Shown piece by piece: positions 11,403-22,400 of a DNA stretch of 64,000 nucleotides. The notes beneath the pieces were generated by a model that worked only from the letters and a program-made list of their open reading frames with translations, did no database searches and had not been told where the DNA came from. The stretch comes from Paragordius varius (lineage: Eukaryota > Nematomorpha), in the NCBI GenBank assembly GCA_964247055.1, contig OZ176051.1, positions 8,494,001 through 8,558,000 of the forward strand. Direction: 5' to 3'. Each line of letters opens with the position of its first letter. Within the stretch, counting starts at the first letter, position 1. A program made the translations under genes and the position numbers.

Positions 11403-11616
11403 TCGTATATATTTTATCTCTTAGTTGCTTTTTTCCTTTGCAAGTTATATAATCTTCACACAATTAATATTTTATTAAATAAATTGCATTATAATTCTGT
11501 TAAAATTGTATTGTAAAATTCGCTTAGATTTACAATTATTTTTTAAATCATTATTGTTCGCCATTATCATAAGATCAATTCAATATATGCAACAAAAACA
11601 TTATTTTTATATATAA

Positions 11617-12298
11617 CTAGCGTAGATCTCGTGCTGCTACGCAGCCCGAAGTCCTTTGAACTTCTGGGGGGGTGGGGGGGGCTATTTGAAAAAAGGGACA
11701 ATAAAATGATCCACATATGTGAATTATTTCGAAACATTATTTAATAGCTATGATCTCATAGGAATTTCAAAACGGTGCATACATACTAATTTATTGTTTA
11801 TATTGTCAACGAGAACGAATTTTTTATGTTAAAATAATAATTTGTATACGAGAATACAAATTATTATTTTAATATATTGTTTACTTGGGGGAAAAATAGA
11901 TTCAAAAAATTATTTTTGTGGACTTAGTTTTTTGAAAAAAATGGCATTTTACGGGGGGAGCGGGTAAAAAGAGGGCCTAAATTAAAAAAGCGAGACGACT
12001 ATGTTCGGCGCAATCGAAAATAACTAAACAAAAATCATATTTGAAATTGAATGGCCCAACACGTTCTCCGGAAAATTGTCTCAAAGACACGATTTTTGTG
12101 GACTTCTGTTTTCAAAAAAAACCCGTTTTTCACACGGGGTGGGCCCGAACTGGGGGCCTATTTCAAAAAAAGGACGTAGCTATTGTCGGGGCATTCATTA
12201 ATGATTATATTTTTTCGATATTTGGATTTGAATGGGTCTACCGGTTTTCCGGTACCAGATCACAAAGCCAGCATTTTCCATTTTTATAAATATATAGA
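11617..12298 (-). mobile_element. Non-autonomous Helitron, complete ends (682 bp)
   Basis: On the minus strand it starts TCTATATATTTATAAAAATGG (TC at 12,298-12,297, preceded by A). It ends with the hairpin GCTGC-GTA-GCAGC, a 12-nt spacer and CTAG (11,620-11,617), followed by T. This is the canonical A|T insertion without target duplication. It has one internal unit of the ~515-bp type, then a subfamily-specific 3' stretch shared with 54,483-55,250. It is nested in the hAT element. Confidence 0.85.
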
Positions 12299-12565
12299 TT
12301 TCCATATTATAGAATTTATTAGAATACTTATGTATTTAAAAATGAATAAAAGTATCATAAATATATATATTTAATAGATTTAAAATTTATATGACTGTGC
12401 TGTCTTATCTATGGTGTTTAGGTTACAACGTGTGTATTTTTTTACAAAATTGTTTTATTGGCCTTTAAAAAAAGGGGTAAAGGGGGGGGGGGGGGGGGGA
12501 AAGGGGCGCCATAAAAGTTTTATGCCCCGGGCGCCGCAAATTCTTGGTACGCCACTGCTTGATTC

Positions 12566-14111
12566 CAAACACTTTCGACAATTTCTGGAGATTATCTCGT
12601 TAGCTTAGCTTCTTATGTTTAAGATTAATCAAGGATGTTTAATTAAAAAATTAATTTAACTATAGTTATAACATTTCATTAAATTTTATCATCCTTAAAA
12701 TCAATGCACAAAAAGGAGAGGTTTTAATTCGACAAAAAAACAATACTTTTGATTAAGGCACAGTAATAAAATATCAAAATGGGAAGAAGCGCTTTTTAAA
12801 TGTAAACCAGCTCTCCAAAACTATAAATTAAACCAGTTCCGGTTACTATCACTCTCATGGGACAATATTCTAAATATACATTTAACTGTTCCCAGTTCTA
12901 AGCGTTGACGGCGGTTTTTTCTAAAACTAATAAAGCTGGTAGAGAAATATATGTAGGGTTTTATGTTATAAACGGCATTGTGCAATAAAATTAATCTTAG
13001 CTAAGTTTAAAGTTTACTAAAGAAGAAATTATATTTTTGTCACGTTTATATTTATACGTTTTAAATGGGTGGGAACTGACAATTTTATTCCTATCAAATA
13101 CATGTTAAAACGGTATAAAGTGCAAAATTGTTGTTTAAATTTTTTATAGTTTGATTTTTATATCATATCTTTTTAATTAATTTAGGTTGAAGTTATGTTT
13201 TAAAATTGTTTTTTAGTACATCTTATCTATATGGCACACTTACGTGAAATACTTGTATAAAATTATTCATTAAGTAATAAATTTTGTTAGTAATTTATTT
13301 TACAAATTTATAAAATTTGGTCTAAAAGCCAAATAAAAAATAATTTTTATAAGAATACAAACAAATTTGAAATTTTTACTTTCATGCGAAATCACTAAAG
13401 AAATTTAATTATAATAAAAATAATTTTTAAGCCCAACTTTGTAAATCACCAAAAAACATCAAAAAAGTGGTAGATGATGCAGTATACAATGCTTAAAAAA
13501 TTTGGAAAAATCACAAATCCATAATTTGCAAAAATATTTTAATTAAATGTTATAATAAAATACTTTAATGCCCTAATATTTTTAAAATGGAACGTGGGTA
13601 ATTTAAGAATGCGGTCAGCGAATCCATTTGTGTTGGGGACCGCTGCTTTATATAATTTAAAAACGGACATTAAAGTGTTTATTTTAATCGATTAATCAGT
13701 AAAAGAATTTAATTTTTAGGCTGGTGCAAAAACAAAGAATTGAATAATTTTCAGGAAATCAATTTCATAAGTATATCTTCAATGAATTAAATATTACATT
13801 AATTAAGATTAAACCTAAAATATTTATTCTGTTCGAGTTCGATAATAATAATATGTGACAGACATGGAATGCTTCTTCTGTCTATGACATCTCCTCTATT
13901 ATATTAACTAATTTACATATTTCAACTAAGATTAATAAAACATAACATCAGTATTACTATATTAAAAAAAGTTGTCTAATTACTTATTTAGAATTTGGTT
14001 ATCTGAGCAAACATTTATGGATAAATGTTTAAGTCAATGGCCAAATAAAATATAAAAATGACCCAATGTATTTTACCTTAAAAATAAATTTAAACTAATT
14101 TGACTAAACTC
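12566..14111. other. AT-rich sequence, no gene recognised
   Basis: No convincing exon is visible. Near 13,610-13,655 the sequence GTTGGGGACCGCTG resembles an inverted hAT terminus (CAGCGGTCCCCAAC), but I found no partner end. Possible regulatory or UTR sequence of the candidate gene to the right cannot be recognised. Confidence 0.4.
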
Positions 14112-14450
14112 TTACATGTGGTCCCAGGATAATCCATTACTATTGTTGCTATTGTTTGTCGTCAATTTTGATTGTGAATGCAGTTGAGTTTGGCTTGAAC
14201 ATGAAACTTTAAAATGGTCGTTCTTTCTTGTGGAACTTAAAGATGAATCTAAAGAATCAAGTGTTGTATCAAGGCAATCATCAACATCTAACTTTCCAGG
14301 GTTCCTTGTGTGTAAAACGTCTAAATCAATCAAATGTGCATCAGAATTATTGCAATAATTTATGTTCATTGGATAAGTTTTGGAAACATTTTCATCACTG
14401 TCATGACATGTTCGTAATATAACCATATCGCAAAAGTTAAACTTTTTCAA
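14112..14450 (-). CDS. Possible last exon of an unknown protein
   Basis: The ~112-codon minus-strand frame is less AT-rich than its surroundings and has a mixed, protein-like composition: acidic and Ser/Thr/Asn-rich, with VLHTRNPGKLDVDDCLDTTL and a terminal GLSWDHM followed by a stop. The tail looks like a disordered cytoplasmic C-terminus. An in-frame TAA lies directly upstream of the frame, and the only candidate acceptor (AAAAAG at about 14,443) lacks a good pyrimidine tract, so the left limit is uncertain. I recognise no family. It might belong to the same transcript as the frame at 18,278-18,595, about 3.8 kb upstream on the same strand. The alternative is a chance open frame. Confidence 0.35.
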   Translation of the reverse strand: MKKFNFCDMVILRTCHDSDENVSKTYPMNINYCNNSDAHLIDLDVLHTRNPGKLDVDDCLDTTLDSLDSSLSSTRKNDHFKVSCSSQTQLHSQSKLTTNNSNNSNGLSWDHM

Positions 14451-14506
14451 ATTAATTATTTATATTTTATCCTTTATTCAAAATAAATAAACAGATAAGT
14501 AATCCG

Positions 14507-14543
<37 letters not shown>

Positions 14544-17029
14544 TAACAGGTGTCGAAGAATTGATGTCTCATATATGATTTTGAAAATAATATAAGCATT
14601 CCGTTTCTGATGAGATTTACATAAATTATGTTTGAAATGAAATAATAAATATCATATATAATAATAATAAATTTTCATAAATAATAATAAAGATGAGTTA
14701 TATAGATAGGTATATAAAAAAATTTTTATGACTAAAAATCCATCATTTCTGTAATTACGAAATTTTTCGGATATATCAAAGATATAACCTGCAAAAAATT
14801 ATTTATATTTTTTTTGTATTTTCAAATAAAAATGGTTTTATGAGATGAGCAATAAACTACTGTACATAATACTCTATATTAACTTAAAAAGTTTTTTAGG
14901 AATAAAATTAGAATAGTAAAATTTAAATATAATAAGAAATTAAAAATATATTTTTATATCATAAATATATTTCCATGTAACTTTATTTTATATGTTATTG
15001 AATTAAAATATGCAGATAATTTCGATATTAAAGAAGCGTATTGCAAAATCCCTTTTATATTTATTAATGAAAATTATATAAATATTCAATCTTGAATTAA
15101 ATTTTATCTCTGTACTTATAATATCCATCAGCTGTGGTTGATCTCTATTATTTATTATTGTTACAAAACAACATTTGTGTTTCATAAAATTATACATATA
15201 ACTTACTGAGATATTTTAGTTGAATGTACATTTCAAAAACGAAATAAAGATGCATGTTTATTACAGGAAAATAGTTTACAAAAAGGATAACTTGTACGTC
15301 CGTTTAAACCGTTTATAAACCCAACTCAATTAAATAATTAGGCATAATGATTTACATTTGCGTATAGCATAATTTTGAACAAAAAATACTAGAAATTATT
15401 TATTGCTTTCTTTAATCAATTATATCCTAATACTTTAACAGCGGCCCACAAGCGGCATACCGCCCTAAAAGTTCCTTTTGTGGCCCTAAATTATTTATAA
15501 ATTTTTTTGATTTATTTATTTTGAATGTAAATATCGATGAATGTATCAAATATCTATGAAATTTGTATCGGTATTATATTATATGGTGCAGGGCCCTCGA
15601 GGCAAGATAAATAATTTTTGCGCTTTAAATTTTTTACACGAGTACCACTGAAGTGTTACAAAAGAAAATATACTACCTGCTTCATAAGGTATATCAGCCA
15701 TATCGTAAAAAAAATCAATTTGCAATTAATAAAATTAAACATCTTTCCATAACTTTTTTCAGAGCTTAAACCAGAATTACAATCACTTTATCTAAACCTA
15801 CCGGTTTTAATTAAATTCTGAGTCACTTTGATCTATTTTTAATAAACTGATTCGGATTCACACCTCAAATAAGTCAATTTTCGTTATTTCTCAATATAAT
15901 ACCAAAAAAATCAAACAACATTTTGGTTAAAAAATAAATAATCTTATATTTGAATTGTCTTACATTAAACTTCGATATAATAAAATTTTACTTATAATTG
16001 CAATTGATTATTCATTATACTTAACTAGTTCTGTTTCCTATTTTCTCCAAAATTGAAAAGTCAACAGACATTCTTATATTTAAATATTTATATGTGTAAT
16101 CTAAAAATATTATTTTTAAATTCATAAGCTATTCCGTTTATGCAGGAGAAAATTATCAAAATACGATTATCTTTAATTTATAAGCAATACGATCTAAAAA
16201 TGAATAAAAAGAAATTAGATAATTATAAAACCGGCGGGCGATTTCAGAATCGGTCCCAAAACCACTTAAAAATTTATAGAATAGTTAGAATCTCATATTT
16301 CTAAAGACGAACCTGGTTTAGGCTTTAATATTAACCTGGTGGATTGTTTAAAAAAACTTGATTCAGAGTTTCAGTATTTTTGGGCTGGTTTGAAGGCCGC
16401 TTATTAATATTATTAAATCGTAAATTTTAGCGAAACATTATGCGTAAATATTTTTTACCTAATTTTTTTATTATTTCGCTTAACTTTTATTACTAGTTGA
16501 TAACCAAACCGATACGGCTGAGGTTTTTAACAATGATCCCACATTAAAAAGGCATGAAATGCATATTCCAAAAATCCATTTTATGTAAAATCCGGCTACT
16601 TTGTAATGCACAAAATCGGCCAGGTGATATAAAAATAGAGAAATAAATTCAGGCAGAAAATATCTGGATGCTTTTAGTTTTGGCGCTTACAAGTTTTATT
16701 AGGAAAGTTATGTCAATTTTCTTTTCTCTAATCACACGCATAGCGAAAATGCTTAACAACTAAAAAATATTTGGCGGGAAAACTTTGAGATAAGGTTTCT
16801 TTTATAATTTTTTTATTTAAAAAAAACAACGAAAGGCCATGGAAACATTATTAATTCGATATCCCGCTATTTTAAAATTGCTCGAAGAATAAAAATTACT
16901 TTATATGAGAATAAAGTTATAAATTTACCTGAAAAATTAATGTTTGGTATTAAGTGTATATTTTACAAATTTTCAATTTTCGATCAAGTTTATTGCATCG
17001 GGATTAAAAATTAGCCCAAAAGAGCATGA
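14451..17029. other. AT-rich sequence with an AT microsatellite, no gene recognised
   Basis: A (TA)n run lies at about 14,508-14,541. At 15,440 CAGCGGCCCACAAGCGGC looks like a hAT terminus without a visible partner. No other feature is supported. If the flanking frames are exons of one gene, this is intron. Confidence 0.4.
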
Positions 17030-17980
17030 AGTGTTACATAAATTATTACAGTAATAATTGAAATCATACGGACAAAACGTAAAAATATAAAGACAAATAT
17101 TTTTTTGAAAAACCTACCATTCTTAACGTTAATTTTTTCTATAGAAGCTATTTAATTACGATTGAAAAATATAAAATTGATAGTATTAGATATATATATA
17201 TAATTCTACTAGCGTAAATCTCGTGCTGCTACGCAGCCCGAGGTTCGAAGTTTGGATTTGAATGGGTCTACCGGTTTTCCGGAAACAGATCACAAAATTA
17301 CATGAAAAATCAGTTTTTAGCGGGTAGCGCCTTGCCCAGCAGCTATCATCATAGAAACGCTTGACTAAAATTTTTGCCTTTTAACAGGGAATATGTAGAA
17401 TCCTTAATGAATTTTTACGGTCTCATCCTAGGGCGAAAAATCGATTCAAAAAATTATTTTTGTGGACTTTGTTTTTTGTAAAAATGGCATTTTACGGGGG
17501 GAGCGGGTAAAAAGAGGGCCTAAATCAAAAAAGCGAGACGACTATGTTCGGCGCAATCGAAAATAAGTAAACAAAAATTATATTTGAAATTGAATGGTCC
17601 AACACGTTCTCCCGAAAATTGTCTCAAAGACACGATTTTTGTGGACTTCTGTTTTCAAAAAAAACCCATTTTTCACACGGGGTGGTCCCGAACTGGGGGC
17701 CTATTTCAAAAAAAAGGGCGAAGCTATTGTCGGGGCATTCATTAATGATTATATTTTTTCGAAGTTTGGATTTGAATGGGTCTACCGTTTTTCCTGTACC
17801 AGATCACAAAGCCAGCATTTTCCATTTTTATAAATATATAGATTTCATGCTATGCCTTATGAAATAATAAGTTAAATTCAAAAAATAAAGATTTTAAAAT
17901 TATGGTTGTCTCTTAGATAAAAATATTTATATTTTTACGTTTTGTCCGTATAATTTCAATTTTTACTGTAATAACTGAAA
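17030..17980. mobile_element. Inverted-repeat element split by a Helitron
   Basis: The left arm at 17,037-17,110 (TTACAGTAATAATTGAAATC, then CGGACAAAACGTAAAAATAT) reappears inverted at about 17,905-17,975 (ATATTTTTACGTTTTGTCCG, then TTACTGTAATAACTGAAA). The Helitron at 17,209-17,842 lies between the arms, so the original element was only about 0.3 kb. A related sequence is at 18,995-19,290. It has no coding capacity. Confidence 0.55.
17209..17842 (-). mobile_element. Non-autonomous Helitron, complete ends (634 bp)
   Basis: Minus strand. The 5' end is TC at 17,842-17,841 (TCTATATATTTATAAAAATGG). The 3' end has hairpin GCTGC-GTA-GCAGC and then CTAG at 17,212-17,209. The flanks are A and T. It has a complete internal unit plus a partial second one, seen because the block TTTGGATTTGAATGGGTCTA occurs twice, near 17,250 and 17,765. 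It has no Rep/helicase. Confidence 0.85.
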
Positions 17981-18277
17981 AAACCTCTACTATTCCAATT
18001 TTCTTGTTGAAAAAATTATGTATGAATCACTTTTTAGGCGGTATCCGAAACAAATTTGATTCTTAAAAATTACGTGAAACCGAAATTATTTTTAAACAGT
18101 TAAAATATACCCGAATCCATGGTTAAATATTAATTACCAGGTTTCAACCTAAGCCAAATTCCACATTAAGCAGTTTCACCTGATCGTTAATAACTCAATA
18201 TCTTACCGGAAATTAACATTTTACATTTGTGTGCTTTTCAACAATTATTCAAACATTAATATTATAAAAAACTTTAT

Positions 18278-18595
18278 TTATTTAAAAAATTTACTGTTTG
18301 TTATGATGGCTTCGGCCTCCGACGCAACTCCAAGTTTTCGAATACCCAATAAATGAATATCATTGTGAGAATAAGACAACATATTTTTCGCATCATAATG
18401 GCTACTGGTAGTAACTCTAGAATTTTTCCGCGCCAAACTTTTAGCATTGGTGGAAAGGTTAATTAAGGTATTTATATTTCGATATGAACCAAACCAAGCC
18501 GAGTTGGGGTTGTCGCGTAGTCCTCGATTTTTACGTTTTTTCGACCTTCCATCCGTAGTTTTAAACCAATCAATAAATTTGGAATAATTTGGCAT
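18278..18595 (-). CDS. Possible exon of an unknown protein (start exon)
   Basis: The frame starts at an ATG (18,595) and reads MPNYSKFIDWFKTTDG, then a basic stretch (RSKKRKNRG), NSAWFGSYRNINTLINLS and HNDIHLLGIRKLGVASEAEA. It is less AT-rich than its surroundings. A plausible donor (A|GTAAAT) lies near 18,287, just before the in-frame stop, as expected if the coding sequence is spliced onward on the minus strand. No signal peptide or membrane segment is visible. I recognise no family. The candidate exon at 14,112-14,450 could be downstream, but no linking exon was found. Confidence 0.4.
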   Translation of the reverse strand: MPNYSKFIDWFKTTDGRSKKRKNRGLRDNPNSAWFGSYRNINTLINLSTNAKSLARKNSRVTTSSHYDAKNMLSYSHNDIHLLGIRKLGVASEAEAIITNSKFFK

Positions 18596-19311
18596 AAAAA
18601 TTATATTTTTCCAATGTTAATTAAATGTAAAAATATTATACATCAATAACTCGCTTGCTTGTTAATTAATGTGTTAAAAAACCATCTTGTTGTTATTTCA
18701 CATGCCCCATTATTATGAACCTACTATCTTTTGGCAAAACATCTTTTTTTTGATTTTTTGAGCTTGAATCTTGTATATAATTCATATGAAATTATATTCA
18801 TCTTTATAAAAATTACAGACAACAACTGTAAAATAAAAATTTGGATGTTATTTTGTGGTTTTTTTCATATATTTTTCATAATTTATACAATTTGTTTTCA
18901 AAGTTATGAAATAATATGGGCTTTCAGCATTTATATCAATGCTAATCTTTTTTGATAGAGAATTATAATCGTTTAATGAATCTTTTTAATCGTAATTATA
19001 AATCCGAGTACATACAGCAAAAATTCAAATTTTAGGGACAAGACGTTATATAAAGACAAATATTTTTTAGGCAACCTACTTTTTTAAACCTTATTTTCCC
19101 TATATAAATAAATTCCAATTGTAAAATTCCAATTGATTGCTTCTCCAATATACATCTATATTTCATACTTTGGAGTAAACAACGAGATATCTTTAATCAA
19201 GTTTAAAAAGTACAGGGGTCTTTCGAAAAAATAAATTGTTGTTATATTTTTATGTTTTGACCGTCGCTAAATGGTAGATGGTGATTTCATTCCAAATTAA
19301 ATATATATACA
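18596..19311. other. AT-rich intergenic sequence with a foldback relative
   Basis: The interval between the candidate exon and the NRF-like gene has no convincing gene. At 18,995-19,290 sequences like GACAAGACGTTATATAAAGAC and an inverted partner near 19,240 are related to the inverted-repeat element at 17.0-18.0 kb. Confidence 0.4.
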
Positions 19312-19317
19312 TTTATT
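19312..19317 (-). terminator. Candidate poly(A) signal AATAAA of the NRF-like gene
   Basis: AATAAA on the minus strand lies about 100 nt downstream of the stop codon at 19,417. The position is right for the gene, but the hexamer is common in sequence this AT-rich. Confidence 0.4.
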
Positions 19318-19416
19318 TTATCATGATTACACAATAAATCTCCATAAAATAACTTTATCTCATTCATTTTGCATTTAAAAAGTTTTTTTGCAACATAATA
19401 TAGTAAAATTTTTAGA

Positions 19417-22400
19417 TTATGGAGTAAACAATAGTTTAGAGACCCTTACACCAGGGATCTCTAAAACTAGTGCCATCCACGTTGCCAAAACTGTAGTTAT
19501 CCCATAAAAACCTATAAAAAGTATTGTGAAATGTAGGTGGGTGACATACAGTGGATGTCGCAGACTCGTATAAACAGCAAGTATCACCATCGGGTGAATG
19601 AGATATGAACAGTACGATATATTTGCCCAAAAACGCCAATTTTTGTGGGCCAAAGGTTGGACACAAACTCTAAGTATGGCAAGTTGAATATTTTTGAACC
19701 TTCCAAACTTGCCAGAATTATTGTAAGATTCAGTATTTATAGAATTGAGAGGATTGGTGTTGGCAAATTCGTTTAAAAGTGTTTTGTATCGATATGCCAA
19801 TGAGATAATCAAACCTATTAGTAATGACCAAATAATTCTCAGACCGGCGTTTAATATAGCATCTATAAGGGTCTCCACTGGTTTTTGAAACAGGTAATCG
19901 CTTAAATAATGTATGGGGATAATGTTTGATAATTTGGAAATTAAGGCAGCTATTAAATTTCTCTCTGGATATAACTTTTTTTGGGAACCATACAAAATGG
20001 AAATAGAAATTGTGATAAAGGACAAAATTAACTTGCCGTAGCCAATCGTTTTAGGTACAATTATAGGTCCATCTGCATTTTTACTGCATCTCAAACCGAA
20101 AGTTGACTGAACGATTTGTCGAACATTGTGAAAAATTGATTCGATTACACGTTTACGTGTTTCCACATTTAACCTTTGTTCAGTTAGTTGGCTTCCATAA
20201 CTTTTTTGCCCATTATCAGAAATCGGTTTATGAAAAGGAAGGAATGCCAGGGAGAGTGATATTAACATACCCATCAAATAAGGTTGTATGCGAAACTGTG
20301 GTAGAATGTAAAAATTGTAGAAATAATCCAATATCTTCGGATCGTCGGGAAACAACCCTGGTCTACAATCAAATCAAATAAAACAGTAAATTATTTTTCA
20401 ATCGTATTATTTATCTAAATATCGCCAATCTAACAATAGAGTAAAAAAACCCTTAACTTTCGATGGGGTTAAATATTTTAAATTCTTTGTAATTTCGCAA
20501 CTGTGGATCATATTAATCTTGTGCTCTATTTCAAAAAATACTCTATTAAAGCATAAATGACTAAATTAATATCAAAATGGTATATTTTACTTCTATATTC
20601 CCCGAAAAATTATTTAAATAAATATATTAATTAATGAGTACTTGTATGAATGCGTCCAACTCGTCAAAAATGTCCATATAGTTATGACTGAAAGCAGGAA
20701 TAAAATAACGCATTTGAAGCAAGCTACAAATGAATTAGATTGATGCAAATTAGATTCTTTATTTGTGATGCTTTCAGATTTTCTACTGAAATAAGAAATA
20801 AATTGCCAAACTCTTCTCTGTAATTTATTGCTAGCGTGTGCCATTAAAACAATAAGGGGAGAGACGGCATGGAATTGGAGATCGCATGCTAAATACCAAG
20901 TCCAAATGGCGCACATTTGACGGCTACCTATTTTATTGCATTTATAATAATAAAATAATTTTGCTTTTGCAAAAAAACAAATATAAAATAGATAGTCCTA
21001 ATTATAAAATTTAGGGGATTAGCTTAAATTTTCACAGATGTAATTTAAAGAGGAATAAGTTTCCTTTATATATATACATAGCTAAATTTATAAAATTTTA
21101 TGTGAATAAAAAAGTTTAAATTATAGTTAAAACTTACCGACAAAATTGTTGATGAAAAGTATATTCGTCCACCAATTTTTCCTACAATAACCCGAAGTTT
21201 TGGATATCATCATAGCAAATGGTGGCAAAGGAGTAAAATTATCTGTAGCAAATCCAATCTTTGCAAAAATAAATCCAAACACTCCATGAATGTATGGTCT
21301 TAGGCAAGTTTCTATCAGGAGTAACCCCAAATAGGCTGGTAGAATGCGAATCATGCGTTTCCCCAAAAACATAAAGTATTGATATAACCATTTCTTTATC
21401 ATAGCTTGATTGCTATGTTGATAATCTTTACTTTCAGATTGTTCATCACTGTGCTTGAGTGTAGATATTACGCTTAAGCTATATAAGAAGCCGGATAAAA
21501 AGAAAAACGTATCTACTGCAAAGAAGCCCGAATATAAAAACACAATCCAAGGGTCATTTAACATTCGTGGACCCAAAATTTCCCCCACATTTGACGCAAA
21601 GGGTGATGCAAACAAATAAGTATGGGCTATTATAACGTATATCATACTCAATGATCTAAGTCCGTAGATTACGTCTGTCGGTACAAAGGTATTATCATGT
21701 TCTGCCATTTGTCCTTCAATTTTTGGCGGGTCTGATTCTTTAAGTTTACCGATTCCTGTAAGAAGGGCAAAATTTATGCGCAAGTCAAATAGATTTAGAA
21801 CATTTTTAAGTGATTTTGCCAACACGTATTGATTGGGGAGAAAATGGGACTTTTTTCCAATCAATGTACTAACGATTGAAATGGCACTAATAATAACTAT
21901 AAATGAAAGAATCCAATTTAAATGTTTATTCCTAGTCTTGACGCCTCCCTTTATAAATAACCGTTCTGTCAAATCCTGAGTGGTTTTATATTGTTCCAAT
22001 TCAATAGAATCATTCAACATATTTACCGTAAACGGTTCAACATTTACGGATAAATGTGCATATTTAGGGCCGGTGCAGGCCAGTCTTTCTATGGTGATTA
22101 GGGGATCTTTGGCAGTGGATAGAGACCTATTAGTTCGCCAATTCAAATCGATATAAGGTTGTAATATATCATAACCATATTTTTCAATGGTTAATTGCAG
22201 CATTATTTGAATATCTAAGCTAGTGCATGCGGATGGAACACATAAGCCTAATTGGAATAACATTGTGGGGAAACTGTACGATACGGGACATTGTGTTTTA
22301 AGAATGTGTAGATTACCGTTTTTGTCCTCTTGTAACAAATCAATTTTTACATTGTCATTTGGCTGTAAAAGTAAATTTTCGTTTCCATCCTTCCATCCCG

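Larger units (their letters stand above)
9146..11405 (-). mobile_element. RTE-like non-LTR retrotransposon (LINE), 5' truncated and broken
   Basis: Read on the minus strand. From 11,402 down, the end of an AP-like endonuclease is visible (YTWRSP, YRNQIDFIL, then YSDHNLLIAKL with the SDH motif). Next comes reverse transcriptase in two overlapping frames (10,648-10,298 and 10,301-9,699) with LKKGNPELCDNYRTIALIN, FVDFSKAFDS, LRQGCVLSPILFNAYLE and the active-site HYADDTVLFAD near 9,940. Last is the C-terminal tail at 9,433-9,176 with FFGHIMR and RWMDNI, common in RTE-like and CFDP2-like elements. The 3' end is a CAA-type simple repeat tail (9,150-9,170). The reading frame is split into at least four pieces, and the front of the endonuclease and anything upstream are missing, so it cannot move by itself. 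Confidence 0.85.
8861..12557. mobile_element. hAT-type element with perfect 8-bp target duplication, containing a nested LINE and Helitron
   Basis: The left terminus is CAGGGACGTACC, and the right terminus, GGTACGCCACTG, is its near-perfect inverse. Similarity continues inward through GCCCCGGGCGCCG and GGGGCGCC on both sides. The flanks are identical 8-bp copies of CTTGATTC at 8,853-8,860 and 12,558-12,565, the hallmark of hAT insertion. A short frame near 9,085-9,145 reads LNDIIDNFAIKARK, which resembles the extreme C-terminus of hAT transposases of the ZMYM1-like type. The rest of the transposase is missing. The interior was later invaded by an RTE-like LINE (9,146-11,405) and a Helitron (11,617-12,298). 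Removing both leaves about 0.76 kb, so the original insertion was probably non-autonomous. A G homopolymer lies at about 12,482-12,499. Confidence 0.85.

Noticed and set aside
12411-12608. 65-codon frame with a poly-Gly run
   Set aside because: It spans the G homopolymer and terminus of the hAT element and is an artefact.
13600-13660. hAT-like terminus GTTGGGGACCGCTG
   Set aside because: No matching opposite end or 8-bp duplication was found within several kilobases.
15440-15500. hAT-like terminus CAGCGGCCCACAAGCGGC
   Set aside because: A single end without a partner is not enough to call an element.
20103-20381. Plus-strand frame of 92 codons
   Set aside because: It lies antisense to exon 3 of the NRF-like gene, with no features of its own.
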